Assembly (NCBI GenBank): GCA_035685165.1
Contig: DASRBI010000008.1
Span: 434,001 to 498,000, forward strand
From: DATFDN01 sp035685165
GTDB taxonomy: Bacteria > Pseudomonadota > Alphaproteobacteria > Acetobacterales > Acetobacteraceae
Direction: 5' to 3'
Length of the DNA: 64,000 bases
How positions within the stretch are numbered: the first letter of the stretch is position 1; every line of letters starts with the position of its first letter. Below, in pieces: positions 16,203 to 23,970 of this stretch. The position numbers were made by a program, and so were the translations under genes. The notes below the pieces were generated by a model, which did not search any database, had not been told where the DNA came from, and was given only the letters and a program-made list of their open reading frames with translations.

Positions 16203-17858
16203 ATGGCCGGCTCGCTGACGCTGCTCGACCTTGCCGGGGCAGTCGCGTTGCTGCTCTGGGGAGTCCGCATGGTGCAGACGGGGGTGCAGCGCGCCTTCGG
16301 CCCGCGCCTTCGCGTCGTGCTCGCGGCGGCGCTCCGCAACCGACTGAGCGCGCTGCTCGCCGGGCTCGGCGTCACCGCCATCCTGCAAAGCAGCACCGCG
16401 ACCGGCCTGATGGTGACCGGACTGACCGCCACAGGGGCGGTGGAGCTGGTTCCGGCGTTGGCGGTGATGCTGGGGGCGAATATCGGGACGACGCTGATCG
16501 TCCAGGCATTGTCCTTCGATGTAGCCCGGGTGGCGCCGGCCCTGATCGTGGCCGGTTTCCTGATGTTCCGGCGGGGCGGCACCCGCATCCGCGATGTCGG
16601 GCGGGTGCTGATCGGGCTCGGCCTGATGCTGACCGCCCTGCACCAGCTCGTGGACGTGGTCGCGCCATCCGCGCTCGGCCCGGGACTGCATGGCGTGTTG
16701 GCCGCGATCTCCACCGAGCCGCTGATCGCGCTGCTCGTCGCCGCGGCCCTTACCTGGGCGGCGCATTCCAGTGCGGCGGTGGTGCTGCTGGCGATGTCGC
16801 TCGCCGCGCATGGATCGGCTCCGGCTCAGCTCGCGTTCGCCCTGGTGCTCGGCGCCAACCTGGGATCGGCGATCAACCCGGTGCTGGAAGGTGCGAGCGG
16901 TGACGATCCGGCGGCGCGGCGGCTGCCGATGGGCAATCTGCTCAACCGCGGGATCGGCTGCCTGGCCGCGCTGGTCGCGCTGCCGGCACTGACGCCGCTG
17001 ATCACCGCGTTCGAGCCAGAGCCGGCGCGTGCGGTCGCCGATTTCCACACCGTTTTCAACGTCTGTCTTGCCCTGCTGTTCTTCCCGCTGCTCGGACCCT
17101 ATGCCGCGCTGCTGCGGCGGCTGCTGCCGGCGCGGCTCGATGCCGCCGATCCTGGCCGCCCGATCTATCTCGACCGGGCAGCGGTGGAGGCGCCGGTCGT
17201 CGCGATCGCGGCCGCGGCCCGGGAGGCGCTGCGGATGGCGGACGTGCTTGACGCCATGCTGCACAGCCTGCGCGATGCGTTCGGCAACGACGATCGCAAG
17301 CGGATCGCGGAGATCAAGCGGCTCGACGACGTGCTCGACCGGCTGAACGCCGCCATCAAGGCCTACCTGACCGCGCTTGACGACGCGGCGATGACCGATG
17401 CCGACCTGCGACGCACCGAGCAAGTTCTGGCCTTTTGCACCAACATGGAACACGCGGGTGACGTGATCGAACGCAATCTGGCGGCGCTGGTGGCTAAGCG
17501 CCTCAAGCGCGGGCTTGCCTTCTCGGCCGAAGGTCAGAAGGAACTTGCCGCCATGCTGGATCGGCTGCTGGTCAACCTACACACGGCGAGTGCCGTGTTC
17601 ATGAGCGATGATCCCCGCGCGGCGCGCGTCCTGGCCGCGGAGAAGGAGGGGTTCCGCGACCTGGAGGACGCGGCGACGCGCGCCCATTTCGCGCGGCTGC
17701 GCGAGCGCCGGCCGGAAACCGCACAGACGAGCGCGCTGCATCTCGACATGATGCGCGACCTCAAGCGGGTGAACGCGCATCTGGTTGAAGCGGCGGCCTA
17801 TCCGGTGCTTCGCAAGGAGGGCGAGCTGCTGCGGACCCGGCTCCGCACCGAGCCTTAG
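16203..17858 (+). CDS. Na/Pi-cotransporter family protein with PhoU-like tail (551 aa)
   Basis: A membrane protein of the NptA/YjbB type that moves phosphate with sodium. The first repeat has the hallmark AILQSSTATGLMVTGL; the second repeat reads AHSSAAVVLLAMSLA, where a glutamine is usually found instead of His. About eight or nine membrane segments fill residues 1-310. The rest is a helical PhoU-like domain with two similar halves (AREALRMADVLDAML and EHAGDVIERNLAALV). In relatives this part is thought to tune phosphate export. It ends 12 bases before a convergent lipoprotein gene. Confidence 0.88.
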   Translation: MAGSLTLLDLAGAVALLLWGVRMVQTGVQRAFGPRLRVVLAAALRNRLSALLAGLGVTAILQSSTATGLMVTGLTATGAVELVPALAVMLGANIGTTLIVQALSFDVARVAPALIVAGFLMFRRGGTRIRDVGRVLIGLGLMLTALHQLVDVVAPSALGPGLHGVLAAISTEPLIALLVAAALTWAAHSSAAVVLLAMSLAAHGSAPAQLAFALVLGANLGSAINPVLEGASGDDPAARRLPMGNLLNRGIGCLAALVALPALTPLITAFEPEPARAVADFHTVFNVCLALLFFPLLGPYAALLRRLLPARLDAADPGRPIYLDRAAVEAPVVAIAAAAREALRMADVLDAMLHSLRDAFGNDDRKRIAEIKRLDDVLDRLNAAIKAYLTALDDAAMTDADLRRTEQVLAFCTNMEHAGDVIERNLAALVAKRLKRGLAFSAEGQKELAAMLDRLLVNLHTASAVFMSDDPRAARVLAAEKEGFRDLEDAATRAHFARLRERRPETAQTSALHLDMMRDLKRVNAHLVEAAAYPVLRKEGELLRTRLRTEP

Positions 17859-17870
17859 GATTGAGGTTTG

Positions 17871-18137
17871 CTACTGCGAGGATCTTCCGGCCGCATAGCC
17901 TTGCTGATATGCGGACTGTTCGCTCTTCTTGACGTGGTCGTAGATCAACCCGCCGGCCAGCCCGGCGCCGGCGCCGATTACCGTCCCCAAAGCGGCGTTG
18001 CCGGCGAGAGCGCCGATAATCGCCCCGCCCGTGGCGCCCGCGAGCGTGCCGCCCGCCGCCCGGTTCTCGGTGGGCGTGAGATTGGAACATCCGGCTAGGG
18101 TTACGCCGCAGACCAGAAGCGCCAGAACCTTTTTCAT
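17871..18137 (-). CDS. Glycine-zipper lipoprotein (88 aa)
   Basis: A small outer-membrane-type lipoprotein. It begins MKKVLALLVCGVTLAGC, giving a lipobox LAGC with the acylated Cys at 17. After a short linker comes a glycine-zipper segment (GGTLAGATGGAIIGALAGN, then GAGAGLAGG), as in SlyB and related envelope proteins, and a polar tail. The ATG at 18137 is the only start that gives the lipoprotein signal. It is separated by 19 bases from the Rap1a-like gene upstream, on the same strand. Its exact role is unknown; envelope stabilisation is the usual proposal for this group. Confidence 0.8.
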   Translation of the reverse strand: MKKVLALLVCGVTLAGCSNLTPTENRAAGGTLAGATGGAIIGALAGNAALGTVIGAGAGLAGGLIYDHVKKSEQSAYQQGYAAGRSSQ

Positions 18138-18156
18138 GCTGTCCCCCCGATCCCGC

Positions 18157-18552
18157 TCAGCGCCGCGCCGGGCAGGGATATTTGTGCGCAAGATAGTCGG
18201 CGATCCCGTCCTCGGGCGGCTCCGACAGCCGGCTCGGGTCCGTGTTGGCCCATCGTACAAAGGAGGCGGTGGCGGCATCGCGCGAAGGAACCGGCTCGGT
18301 CATGCAGAACAGTCGGTGCGCGGGGTCCGCAGCGTCCTCTTGCTCGAGGGTGCGGAACACGCCGACACCGAAGCCCTCGCAAAAATGGATGGCCGCGACG
18401 TAGAGCGGGTCGGAGGGGCTGGCCGAGCAGAGTGCGACCAAATCGCCGGTGGTGCGGACCAGGAACGTCTCCTGCGAAACCGCCGCGCTTGCGGGTTCCC
18501 CGCTGAGCGCCGCGCACACCCCGAGAAACGCCAAGAGACATAAGGCACGCAT
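18157..18552 (-). CDS. Secreted Rap1a/Tai-type domain protein (131 aa)
   Basis: A probable periplasmic protein with signal peptide MRALCLLAFLGVCAALSGEP, cleaved near ASA. The rest resembles the Rap1a/Tai family, with the pattern LCSASPSDPLYVAAIHFCEG and paired cysteines that can form disulfides. Known Rap1a members are immunity proteins against type VI secreted amidases, but most chromosomal members have no proven target. No type VI effector gene is visible here. The ATG at 18552 was chosen for the signal peptide. It precedes the glycine-zipper lipoprotein gene on the same strand. Confidence 0.7.
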   Translation of the reverse strand: MRALCLLAFLGVCAALSGEPASAAVSQETFLVRTTGDLVALCSASPSDPLYVAAIHFCEGFGVGVFRTLEQEDAADPAHRLFCMTEPVPSRDAATASFVRWANTDPSRLSEPPEDGIADYLAHKYPCPARR

Positions 18553-18676
18553 CGTTCGGAATCCCTCCCCGTCCGGCGGCCCCGCTCCTGGGGCGGCCAG
18601 CCTATCGTACCGTCCTAGCAGCAATCTCGTCCGGCGACCATGCTTTCTTCGCTATGGCGGCTGCGCCGGACGTGGT

Positions 18677-19012
18677 TCAAAGCTTCGATGCCGTTCCGAT
18701 GACCGTATCCAGGAGCTTGGCCGCGGCGGCGATGTCGTTCAGGACTTGCGCGAGCTGCGTTAGGTCGTGGAGGGCCGCCTGTCCTGCCGTGGTGACTCTG
18801 TCGAGCTGCGCGTTCAACGCCGCGATCTGCGTGTCGTCGTCGGCGATCGCGAGCGACTGGAGCTGCGTCAGCTTGTATGTGAGATCGCTGATGGCATTTC
18901 CGAGCGCCTTCTGCGCTGCGAGATTGCCCGCCTTCATCGCCGCGGTCTGAAGCCGGTAAAGGTTGCCGAGCGCGGCCTCGCCTGCCGCAATGCTGTCGTC
19001 CCATGTCGCCAT
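18677..19012 (-). CDS. Unknown all-helical protein (111 aa)
   Basis: Not recognised. The sequence starts MATWDDSIAAGEAALGN and is rich in Ala, Leu, Gln and Asp, with no cysteine and no signal peptide. It is predicted by eye to form two or three long helices with heptad-like spacing (LTYKLTQLQSLAIADDD, LNAQLDRVTTAGQAAL). It begins 22 bases after the stop of the lipoprotein gene at 19035-20000, so the two are probably one transcript. Codon use and base composition match the neighbours, which supports a real gene. Confidence 0.6.
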   Translation of the reverse strand: MATWDDSIAAGEAALGNLYRLQTAAMKAGNLAAQKALGNAISDLTYKLTQLQSLAIADDDTQIAALNAQLDRVTTAGQAALHDLTQLAQVLNDIAAAAKLLDTVIGTASKL

Positions 19013-19034
19013 CGTTGGTTACTCCTTGAGGCGG

Positions 19035-20000
19035 CTAAGAGGCTGCCGACTTCTTGGCCATTCCGGTGGCTGGTTTCGTGGACACCGGAGGCAAGTTTGC
19101 CTCGCGCAGTTGCCGGAGCGCCGCCGCGACCGCGCTTGCCTGCGCCGTCAGCGCCTGGGCATCGGCTTCAACGCGCCTCAGGTTGACGGAAGGGGACGCC
19201 AGATCGTCCGTTAGGCTCTGGTGAAGCGTGGCGATGTTGGCGATCGCCGGTCCGGGCGGGTTGGCCTGCGCCTTGTTCAGGGCGCCGGCGAGCGTGACCA
19301 TCCGCGCAAGATCGGCGGGAGAGCGGGCCCGGTTGTAGGCCAGCGCCGCTTGCTGCAACTGGTTGAGGTTGTCTTGCATCACGATCCGGTAAAGCCGGTT
19401 GTCCTTGTCCTCAATCACCGGCACGAGCTTCTGCACGATCGGATTGGCGGACGCGGTCGCCGTCCGCAGGATTGCGAGCTGGGCTTGCTGCACAAAGAAG
19501 CAGCCCGCGCTCGAGGCAATCACGCTGATCGGACCGGCTTCGGAGGCGCGCTCGGTTGCCCTAGCGTCCTTGGCGAGATCGCCGATCGAAGCTGCCAGCT
19601 CCTGCGCGTCGCTGTGCAGGGTCGCGCATGTCTTGTCGGCCGGCACAGCGGCGAGCAGAGCGGCGTATTTCACGAGCGATGTCATTGAGGAGGGGTCGGG
19701 CGTGGTCGGCGCCGGCACGCCCTTCCATGTCACCGCGCAGGTGCCGGCTGGCCGTTTGGCAGCTGGCGGCAGGCACTTGGCGAAATCGACGGAGATCTCG
19801 GTCGGATCGGCTTGCAATGCCTGCTGTGTCCACTCGTTGAGCTGCGCCTGCTGTGCCGCTGTACTCAGCGTCTGCTCGGCATCGTGCGTGGCGCCGACGG
19901 CCTTGGAAAAGCTGTCGACGCCGCCGACGTAATCCCCGGCGCTGCAGCCGGCGAGACCGAGGCCCGCGCACAAGACGGCCCACAATGGCATCCTGGCCAC
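19035..20000 (-). CDS. Unknown lipoprotein (321 aa)
   Basis: Not assigned to a family. The N-terminus MARMPLWAVLCAGLGLAGCS is a lipoprotein signal with lipobox LAGC. The mature part is largely helical, with three cysteines after the lipid anchor (GTCAVTW, DKTCATLH, SAGCFFV) that could form one disulfide. The GTG start at 20000 is supported by GGAG six bases upstream; an ATG at 19991 would still leave a signal. It is first in a probable operon with the helical protein at 18677, and possibly with the two small envelope genes beyond it. A role in the envelope is an inference from the anchor. Confidence 0.65.
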   Translation of the reverse strand: MARMPLWAVLCAGLGLAGCSAGDYVGGVDSFSKAVGATHDAEQTLSTAAQQAQLNEWTQQALQADPTEISVDFAKCLPPAAKRPAGTCAVTWKGVPAPTTPDPSSMTSLVKYAALLAAVPADKTCATLHSDAQELAASIGDLAKDARATERASEAGPISVIASSAGCFFVQQAQLAILRTATASANPIVQKLVPVIEDKDNRLYRIVMQDNLNQLQQAALAYNRARSPADLARMVTLAGALNKAQANPPGPAIANIATLHQSLTDDLASPSVNLRRVEADAQALTAQASAVAAALRQLREANLPPVSTKPATGMAKKSAAS

Positions 20001-20144
20001 TGGACACTCCGTATTTTATCTCTCCAGCGGTACTATTGTAGGTTCGCGATTGTCAACGAGCTTCGCGCCAGACGAGCACGAAAGCGAGCGGGTCTCGACA
20101 ACCGGCGCTTTCACGAACGACTATTGGTCGGGGAGGAACCCCTT

Positions 20145-21836
20145 ATGAGCGACGGGCCCATCACCGGCGCCGAATGGCTGGCGCGCAGCATCGCCGCGAG
20201 CGGCACGACGCATGTGTTCTTCGTCGACGCTGTGCTGCGCCGCACGCTGATCGAGCTCGGCGCGCTCGGCGTCACGCGCGTGCTGGCGCACGCCGAGAAG
20301 GCCGCCGCCTACATGGCCGACGGCTATGCGCGGATCGCCGGCCGGCCGGGCATCTGCTTCGCGCAATCGGTCGGCGCGGCCAATCTGGCGGCCGGCTTGC
20401 AGGACGCCTGGCTCGGCCGCAGTCCAGTGATCGCGCTGACCGGCCGCAAGCCGCCCGAGCATCAGCATCGCAACGCCTACCAAGAAGTGCCGCACGGCCC
20501 GCTCTATTCGGCGGTCACCAAATTCTCCGCTTCGGTGGAGAGTGCGGCCGATCTGCCCCGCCTGTTCCGCCAAGCTTGGCGGGAGGCTGTCACACTATCG
20601 CCGCGGCCGGTGCATCTCGACCTTAATGGCCTCACGGGCGAGCCGATCGAACTCGGTGCCGCCGGTGAACCGGGGGGCGCGGATCCGGTGCTGACGATGC
20701 GCGTGGCGCCATATCGGCCTACGCCGGCCGACGAAGAGATCGAGCGTGCTGCGGCGGTGCTGCGGCGAGCGCGGCGCGTGGCGATCGTGGCGGGAGCGGG
20801 TGCTGCGGCCTCCGATGCCGGGGCGGAGCTGCTGGGCCTCGCCGAGTCGCTGGCTGCGCCCATCGGAACCTCGCTCGGGGCGCGCGGGGTGGTGCCGACG
20901 CGGCACCCTTTGTCGATTGGGGCGGTCGGCAATTATGCCGCGCCGCCTGCCAATCGGATCGTGCATGGCGCTGACCTCGTGCTGTTCGTCGGCTGCCATA
21001 CCGGCGACCAGGTGACGCATACCTGGCGCATCCCGCCGCTCTCCACCCCAGTGATCCAGATCGACGTCGACCCGGTGGAGCTCGGGCGAAGCTATCCGAA
21101 TACGATCGGCCTGATGGGCGATCCGCGCGCTACGCTGGCGAAGCTCCGTGGCGCGCTTGGCCGCCCGCAACGCGATCGGGGCTATGCGGACGAGGCCGCG
21201 CGGATTGTGGCTGAGTGGCGGGCGGAAATGGAACCGCTGCGCGCCTCCGCTGCGACGCCGATCCGGGTGGAACGGCTCTGCGCCGAGATCACCGCGGCGC
21301 TGCCGGAGGACGGCATCCTGGTTGCCGATACCGGCTATTCGGGGATCTGGACCAGCACCATGATTGAGCTGAACGGCAGCGGGCAGACCTATCTGCGGGC
21401 CGCCGGGTCGCTCGGCTGGTCCTTCCCCGCGGCGCTTGGTGCGAAGTGCGCGGCCCCGCACCGCAAGGTGCTCTGCTTCACCGGCGACGGCGGGCTCTAC
21501 TATCACCTGACCGAGCTGGAGACCGCGCGCCGGCGCGGCATCCCGGTCGTCCTGGTGGTCAACAACAATTCCGGGTTCGGCCAGAGCTGGCCCGGCATCC
21601 GGCGCTTGCAGGGCAACCGCGAAGGCGACCCCGCCGAGCTCGCCAAGTTCGGCCCCACCAACTTCGCAAACGTCGCGCAGAGCTTCGGCGTGCGCGGGGT
21701 GCGGGTGGAAGACCCCGCCGAACTGGGCGGCGTGCTGCGCCGCGCGCTTGCTGCCGAGGAGCCGGTGCTGGTCGATGTCGTCACCGATATCGAGCCGCGG
21801 GCGCCGGCGCCCTGGACCCCGGGAGAGGACAGATGA
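20145..21836 (+). CDS. Thiamine-pyrophosphate enzyme, acetolactate-synthase-like (563 aa)
   Basis: A three-domain TPP enzyme of the acetolactate synthase/oxalyl-CoA decarboxylase/benzoylformate decarboxylase group. The glutamate that activates TPP is E51 in AHAEKAAAYMADGYAR. The central domain has the usual Rossmann-like segment (RVAIVAGAGAAASDAG). The Mg-TPP motif is GDGGLYYHLTELETA with VVLVVNNNSGFG. The ATG at 20145 gives the normal N-terminus and follows GGGGAGG. It is coupled by ATGA to a hydroxyacyl-CoA dehydrogenase gene, so a CoA-linked or keto-acid degradative reaction is more likely than branched-chain amino acid synthesis. The substrate is unknown. Confidence 0.85.
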   Translation: MSDGPITGAEWLARSIAASGTTHVFFVDAVLRRTLIELGALGVTRVLAHAEKAAAYMADGYARIAGRPGICFAQSVGAANLAAGLQDAWLGRSPVIALTGRKPPEHQHRNAYQEVPHGPLYSAVTKFSASVESAADLPRLFRQAWREAVTLSPRPVHLDLNGLTGEPIELGAAGEPGGADPVLTMRVAPYRPTPADEEIERAAAVLRRARRVAIVAGAGAAASDAGAELLGLAESLAAPIGTSLGARGVVPTRHPLSIGAVGNYAAPPANRIVHGADLVLFVGCHTGDQVTHTWRIPPLSTPVIQIDVDPVELGRSYPNTIGLMGDPRATLAKLRGALGRPQRDRGYADEAARIVAEWRAEMEPLRASAATPIRVERLCAEITAALPEDGILVADTGYSGIWTSTMIELNGSGQTYLRAAGSLGWSFPAALGAKCAAPHRKVLCFTGDGGLYYHLTELETARRRGIPVVLVVNNNSGFGQSWPGIRRLQGNREGDPAELAKFGPTNFANVAQSFGVRGVRVEDPAELGGVLRRALAAEEPVLVDVVTDIEPRAPAPWTPGEDR

Positions 21837-22777
21837 CCCAAGTTGCCGTTGTGGGTGCGGGGCTGATGGGGCACGCGATCGCGCTCGTCTACGCGCTGAA
21901 CGGGCACGAGGTACGGCTGACCGACAGCAGCGCGGAGACGCTCGCCCGCGCGCCCGGGCTGATGGCAGGCGCGCTGGAAACGCTGATCGAGGCGGGCGAG
22001 GAGAAGCCCGAGCAACGCGCGCGCGTGGCCGCCGTGCGTTGCCTGCCCGATCTCGCCGCGACGGTCGGCGGCGCCGAGGTGGTCGTGGAGGCGATCAGCG
22101 AACGGCCGGAGGCGAAGCGCGCCTTGTATTCCGAGCTCGACGGGCTCATGGCGGACCAGGCGATCCTCGCCAGCAACACCTCCTATCTCGACATTTTCCC
22201 ACTCGTGCCGGCGCGGCGGCAGGCGCGCGCGATCATCGCCCATTGGTACACGCCGCCTTATCTCGTCGATCTGGTAGACGTGGTGCCGGGTCCATCCACC
22301 GATCCCGCCATCGTGGCGGCCGTACGCGATCTGCACGCCTCCATGGGAAAGCATCCGGTCGTGTTCCGCAAATTCGTGCAAGGCTACGTCGCCAACCGGC
22401 TGCAAGCGGCGATCGGTCTGGAAGTGGACCGGCTGCTCGACGAGGGGTTGGTGACACCGCGCGACATCGACCAGTCGGTGATCCACGGGATAGCGCTCCG
22501 ACTGCCGATCCTGGCGGTGCTGGCGAAGGCCGATTTCACCGGCCTGCCGCTGCTGCGCGACGCCCTCGCCAACCGCACTTATACGCCGCCCGAGGTGAAG
22601 GGCCGAAGCGAGACGCTCGACCGGCTGCTCGCGGAGGGCCGCACCGGGGTGATGGCAGGCAAGGGTTACTTCGATTGGGGCGAGCGCAGCCCCGAAGAGC
22701 TGTTCCGCGAGCGCGACCGCAAGCTCCTCGCGCTCAAACGGGCGCTGCGCGCGATCGGACCTTTGGAGGGAAAATGA
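21833..22777 (+). CDS. 3-hydroxyacyl-CoA dehydrogenase family protein (314 aa)
   Basis: An NAD-dependent dehydrogenase of the 3-hydroxyacyl-CoA type. The nucleotide fold begins VAVVGAGLMGHAIALVYALN. The catalytic glutamate region is VVEAISERPEAK, and the active histidine lies in IIAHWYTPPYLVDLV, where the usual NP after His is replaced by YTPP. The C-terminal domain (YVANRLQAAIGLEVDRLLDE) is complete. The altered active-site segment is closer to L-gulonate or carnitine dehydrogenase-like members than to FadB. It overlaps both neighbours by ATGA, so three genes are coupled. Confidence 0.85.
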   Translation: MTQVAVVGAGLMGHAIALVYALNGHEVRLTDSSAETLARAPGLMAGALETLIEAGEEKPEQRARVAAVRCLPDLAATVGGAEVVVEAISERPEAKRALYSELDGLMADQAILASNTSYLDIFPLVPARRQARAIIAHWYTPPYLVDLVDVVPGPSTDPAIVAAVRDLHASMGKHPVVFRKFVQGYVANRLQAAIGLEVDRLLDEGLVTPRDIDQSVIHGIALRLPILAVLAKADFTGLPLLRDALANRTYTPPEVKGRSETLDRLLAEGRTGVMAGKGYFDWGERSPEELFRERDRKLLALKRALRAIGPLEGK

Positions 22778-23535
22778 TCCGCTATGAGCTTCAGGGCCGC
22801 ACCGCGCTCGTCACCGGGGGCGCCTCCGGCATCGGCCTCGCGACCGTGCGGATGCTTTGCGAGAACGGGGCCAAGGTCGCGATCAACTATCTGCCGATCG
22901 ACCCACGCGGGCAGGAACAGATGGAGCGGCTGAGTGCGGAGGGCTTCCGGGTGATCGCCGCGCCGGGTGATGTCGGCGAGGCGGGCGATGCCGAGCGGAT
23001 GGTGAATGCCGCCCTCGACGGGCTCGGACGGCTCGACCTGCTGGTCAACAACGCGGGCACCCCGGGCACGCGCAAGCGCATCCCGCCTTCGGCGCTCGAG
23101 GACATCACCGAGGAGCTCTGGTCGCTGTTGTTGCAGGTGAACCTGCTCGGCGTGTTCCGCTGCGCCAAGGCCGCCGCACCCGCGCTCAAGGCGGCGCACG
23201 GCGCGATCGTCAACACCGCCTCGATCGCCGGGCTCGGTCGCGCCGGCTCCTCGCTCGCCTATGGCGCGACCAAGGCCGGGGTGGTCAGCCTGACGCAGAA
23301 CCTCGCCCGCGCGCTCGCGCCCGAGGTGCGGGTCAACGCCATTGCGCCGGGCGCGGTGGACAGTCCGTGGATGGTGGAGTGGACCGAGCAGGAGCGGCGG
23401 GAGTCGGTCGAACGCGCGGCCCTGAAGCGGCGCTGCCAGCCAGAGGATCTGGCCGAGGTTATTCTGTTCCTTGGCTTTGGCGGTGCGATGGTGACGGGGC
23501 AGACGATCGTCGTGGATGGCGGGCTGACGCTATAG
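22774..23535 (+). CDS. SDR-family oxidoreductase (253 aa)
   Basis: A short-chain dehydrogenase with cofactor motif TGGASGIGLA, the NNAG motif in LVNNAGTPGT, catalytic Ser in NTASIAG and YGATKAG. An acidic-residue pattern after strand 2 is not obvious (INYLPID), which suggests the NAD/NADP choice is open. It is third in the coupled set with the TPP enzyme and the hydroxyacyl-CoA dehydrogenase. Two dehydrogenases and one TPP enzyme suggest stepwise oxidation and C-C cleavage of a hydroxy acid. The 3' end overlaps the convergent Nudix gene by six bases. Confidence 0.85.
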   Translation: MIRYELQGRTALVTGGASGIGLATVRMLCENGAKVAINYLPIDPRGQEQMERLSAEGFRVIAAPGDVGEAGDAERMVNAALDGLGRLDLLVNNAGTPGTRKRIPPSALEDITEELWSLLLQVNLLGVFRCAKAAAPALKAAHGAIVNTASIAGLGRAGSSLAYGATKAGVVSLTQNLARALAPEVRVNAIAPGAVDSPWMVEWTEQERRESVERAALKRRCQPEDLAEVILFLGFGGAMVTGQTIVVDGGLTL

Positions 23536-23970
23536 GCCACCACGAATCAGGCGCCGCGCGGCGGCGATGACGCGGTGCGCCTCGCTCCAGAGATCATAAA
23601 GTTCCAGCGCATCGACCGGCGCCCAGACCGCTTCCGACACGTCCGAGCCCGCGACCGGCTCTCCGCCCGCCCAGGCGGCAGCGAAGTCGATGATCGTGTA
23701 GTGGAACTGCACGCGGCCGTCGGCGTCGCGGCGGATGCTGTCCACTTGAGCGACGAGCTGCAGCGGACCGGCCTCGATCCCGGTCTCCTCGGCGAGTTCC
23801 CGCCGCGCCGCGGCTTCGGCGGTCTCGCCCAACTCCTGTGCGCCGCCGGGCAGGGTCCAGGTGCCGACATTGGGCGGCTTAGCGCGACGGACGAGCAGCA
23901 CGCGGTCGTCCTTCAGCACCACGATCCCGATCCCGACGATCGGCCGCGGCGGGTATTCCCGATCGCTCAT
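23530..23970 (-). CDS. Nudix hydrolase (146 aa)
   Basis: A Nudix-family pyrophosphohydrolase. The Nudix box is complete (GGAQELGETAEAAARRELAE followed by ETGIEAG), and the N-terminal strand VGIGIVVLKDDRVLLVRRAK fits ADP-ribose- or MutT-type members. The real substrate cannot be read from sequence. Its ATG overlaps the exosortase stop (ATGA at 23967-23970), making it the last gene of the XrtA operon. This placement hints at a link to nucleotide-sugar or lipid-linked precursor turnover, but chance is possible. Confidence 0.9.
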   Translation of the reverse strand: MSDREYPPRPIVGIGIVVLKDDRVLLVRRAKPPNVGTWTLPGGAQELGETAEAAARRELAEETGIEAGPLQLVAQVDSIRRDADGRVQFHYTIIDFAAAWAGGEPVAGSDVSEAVWAPVDALELYDLWSEAHRVIAAARRLIRGGL

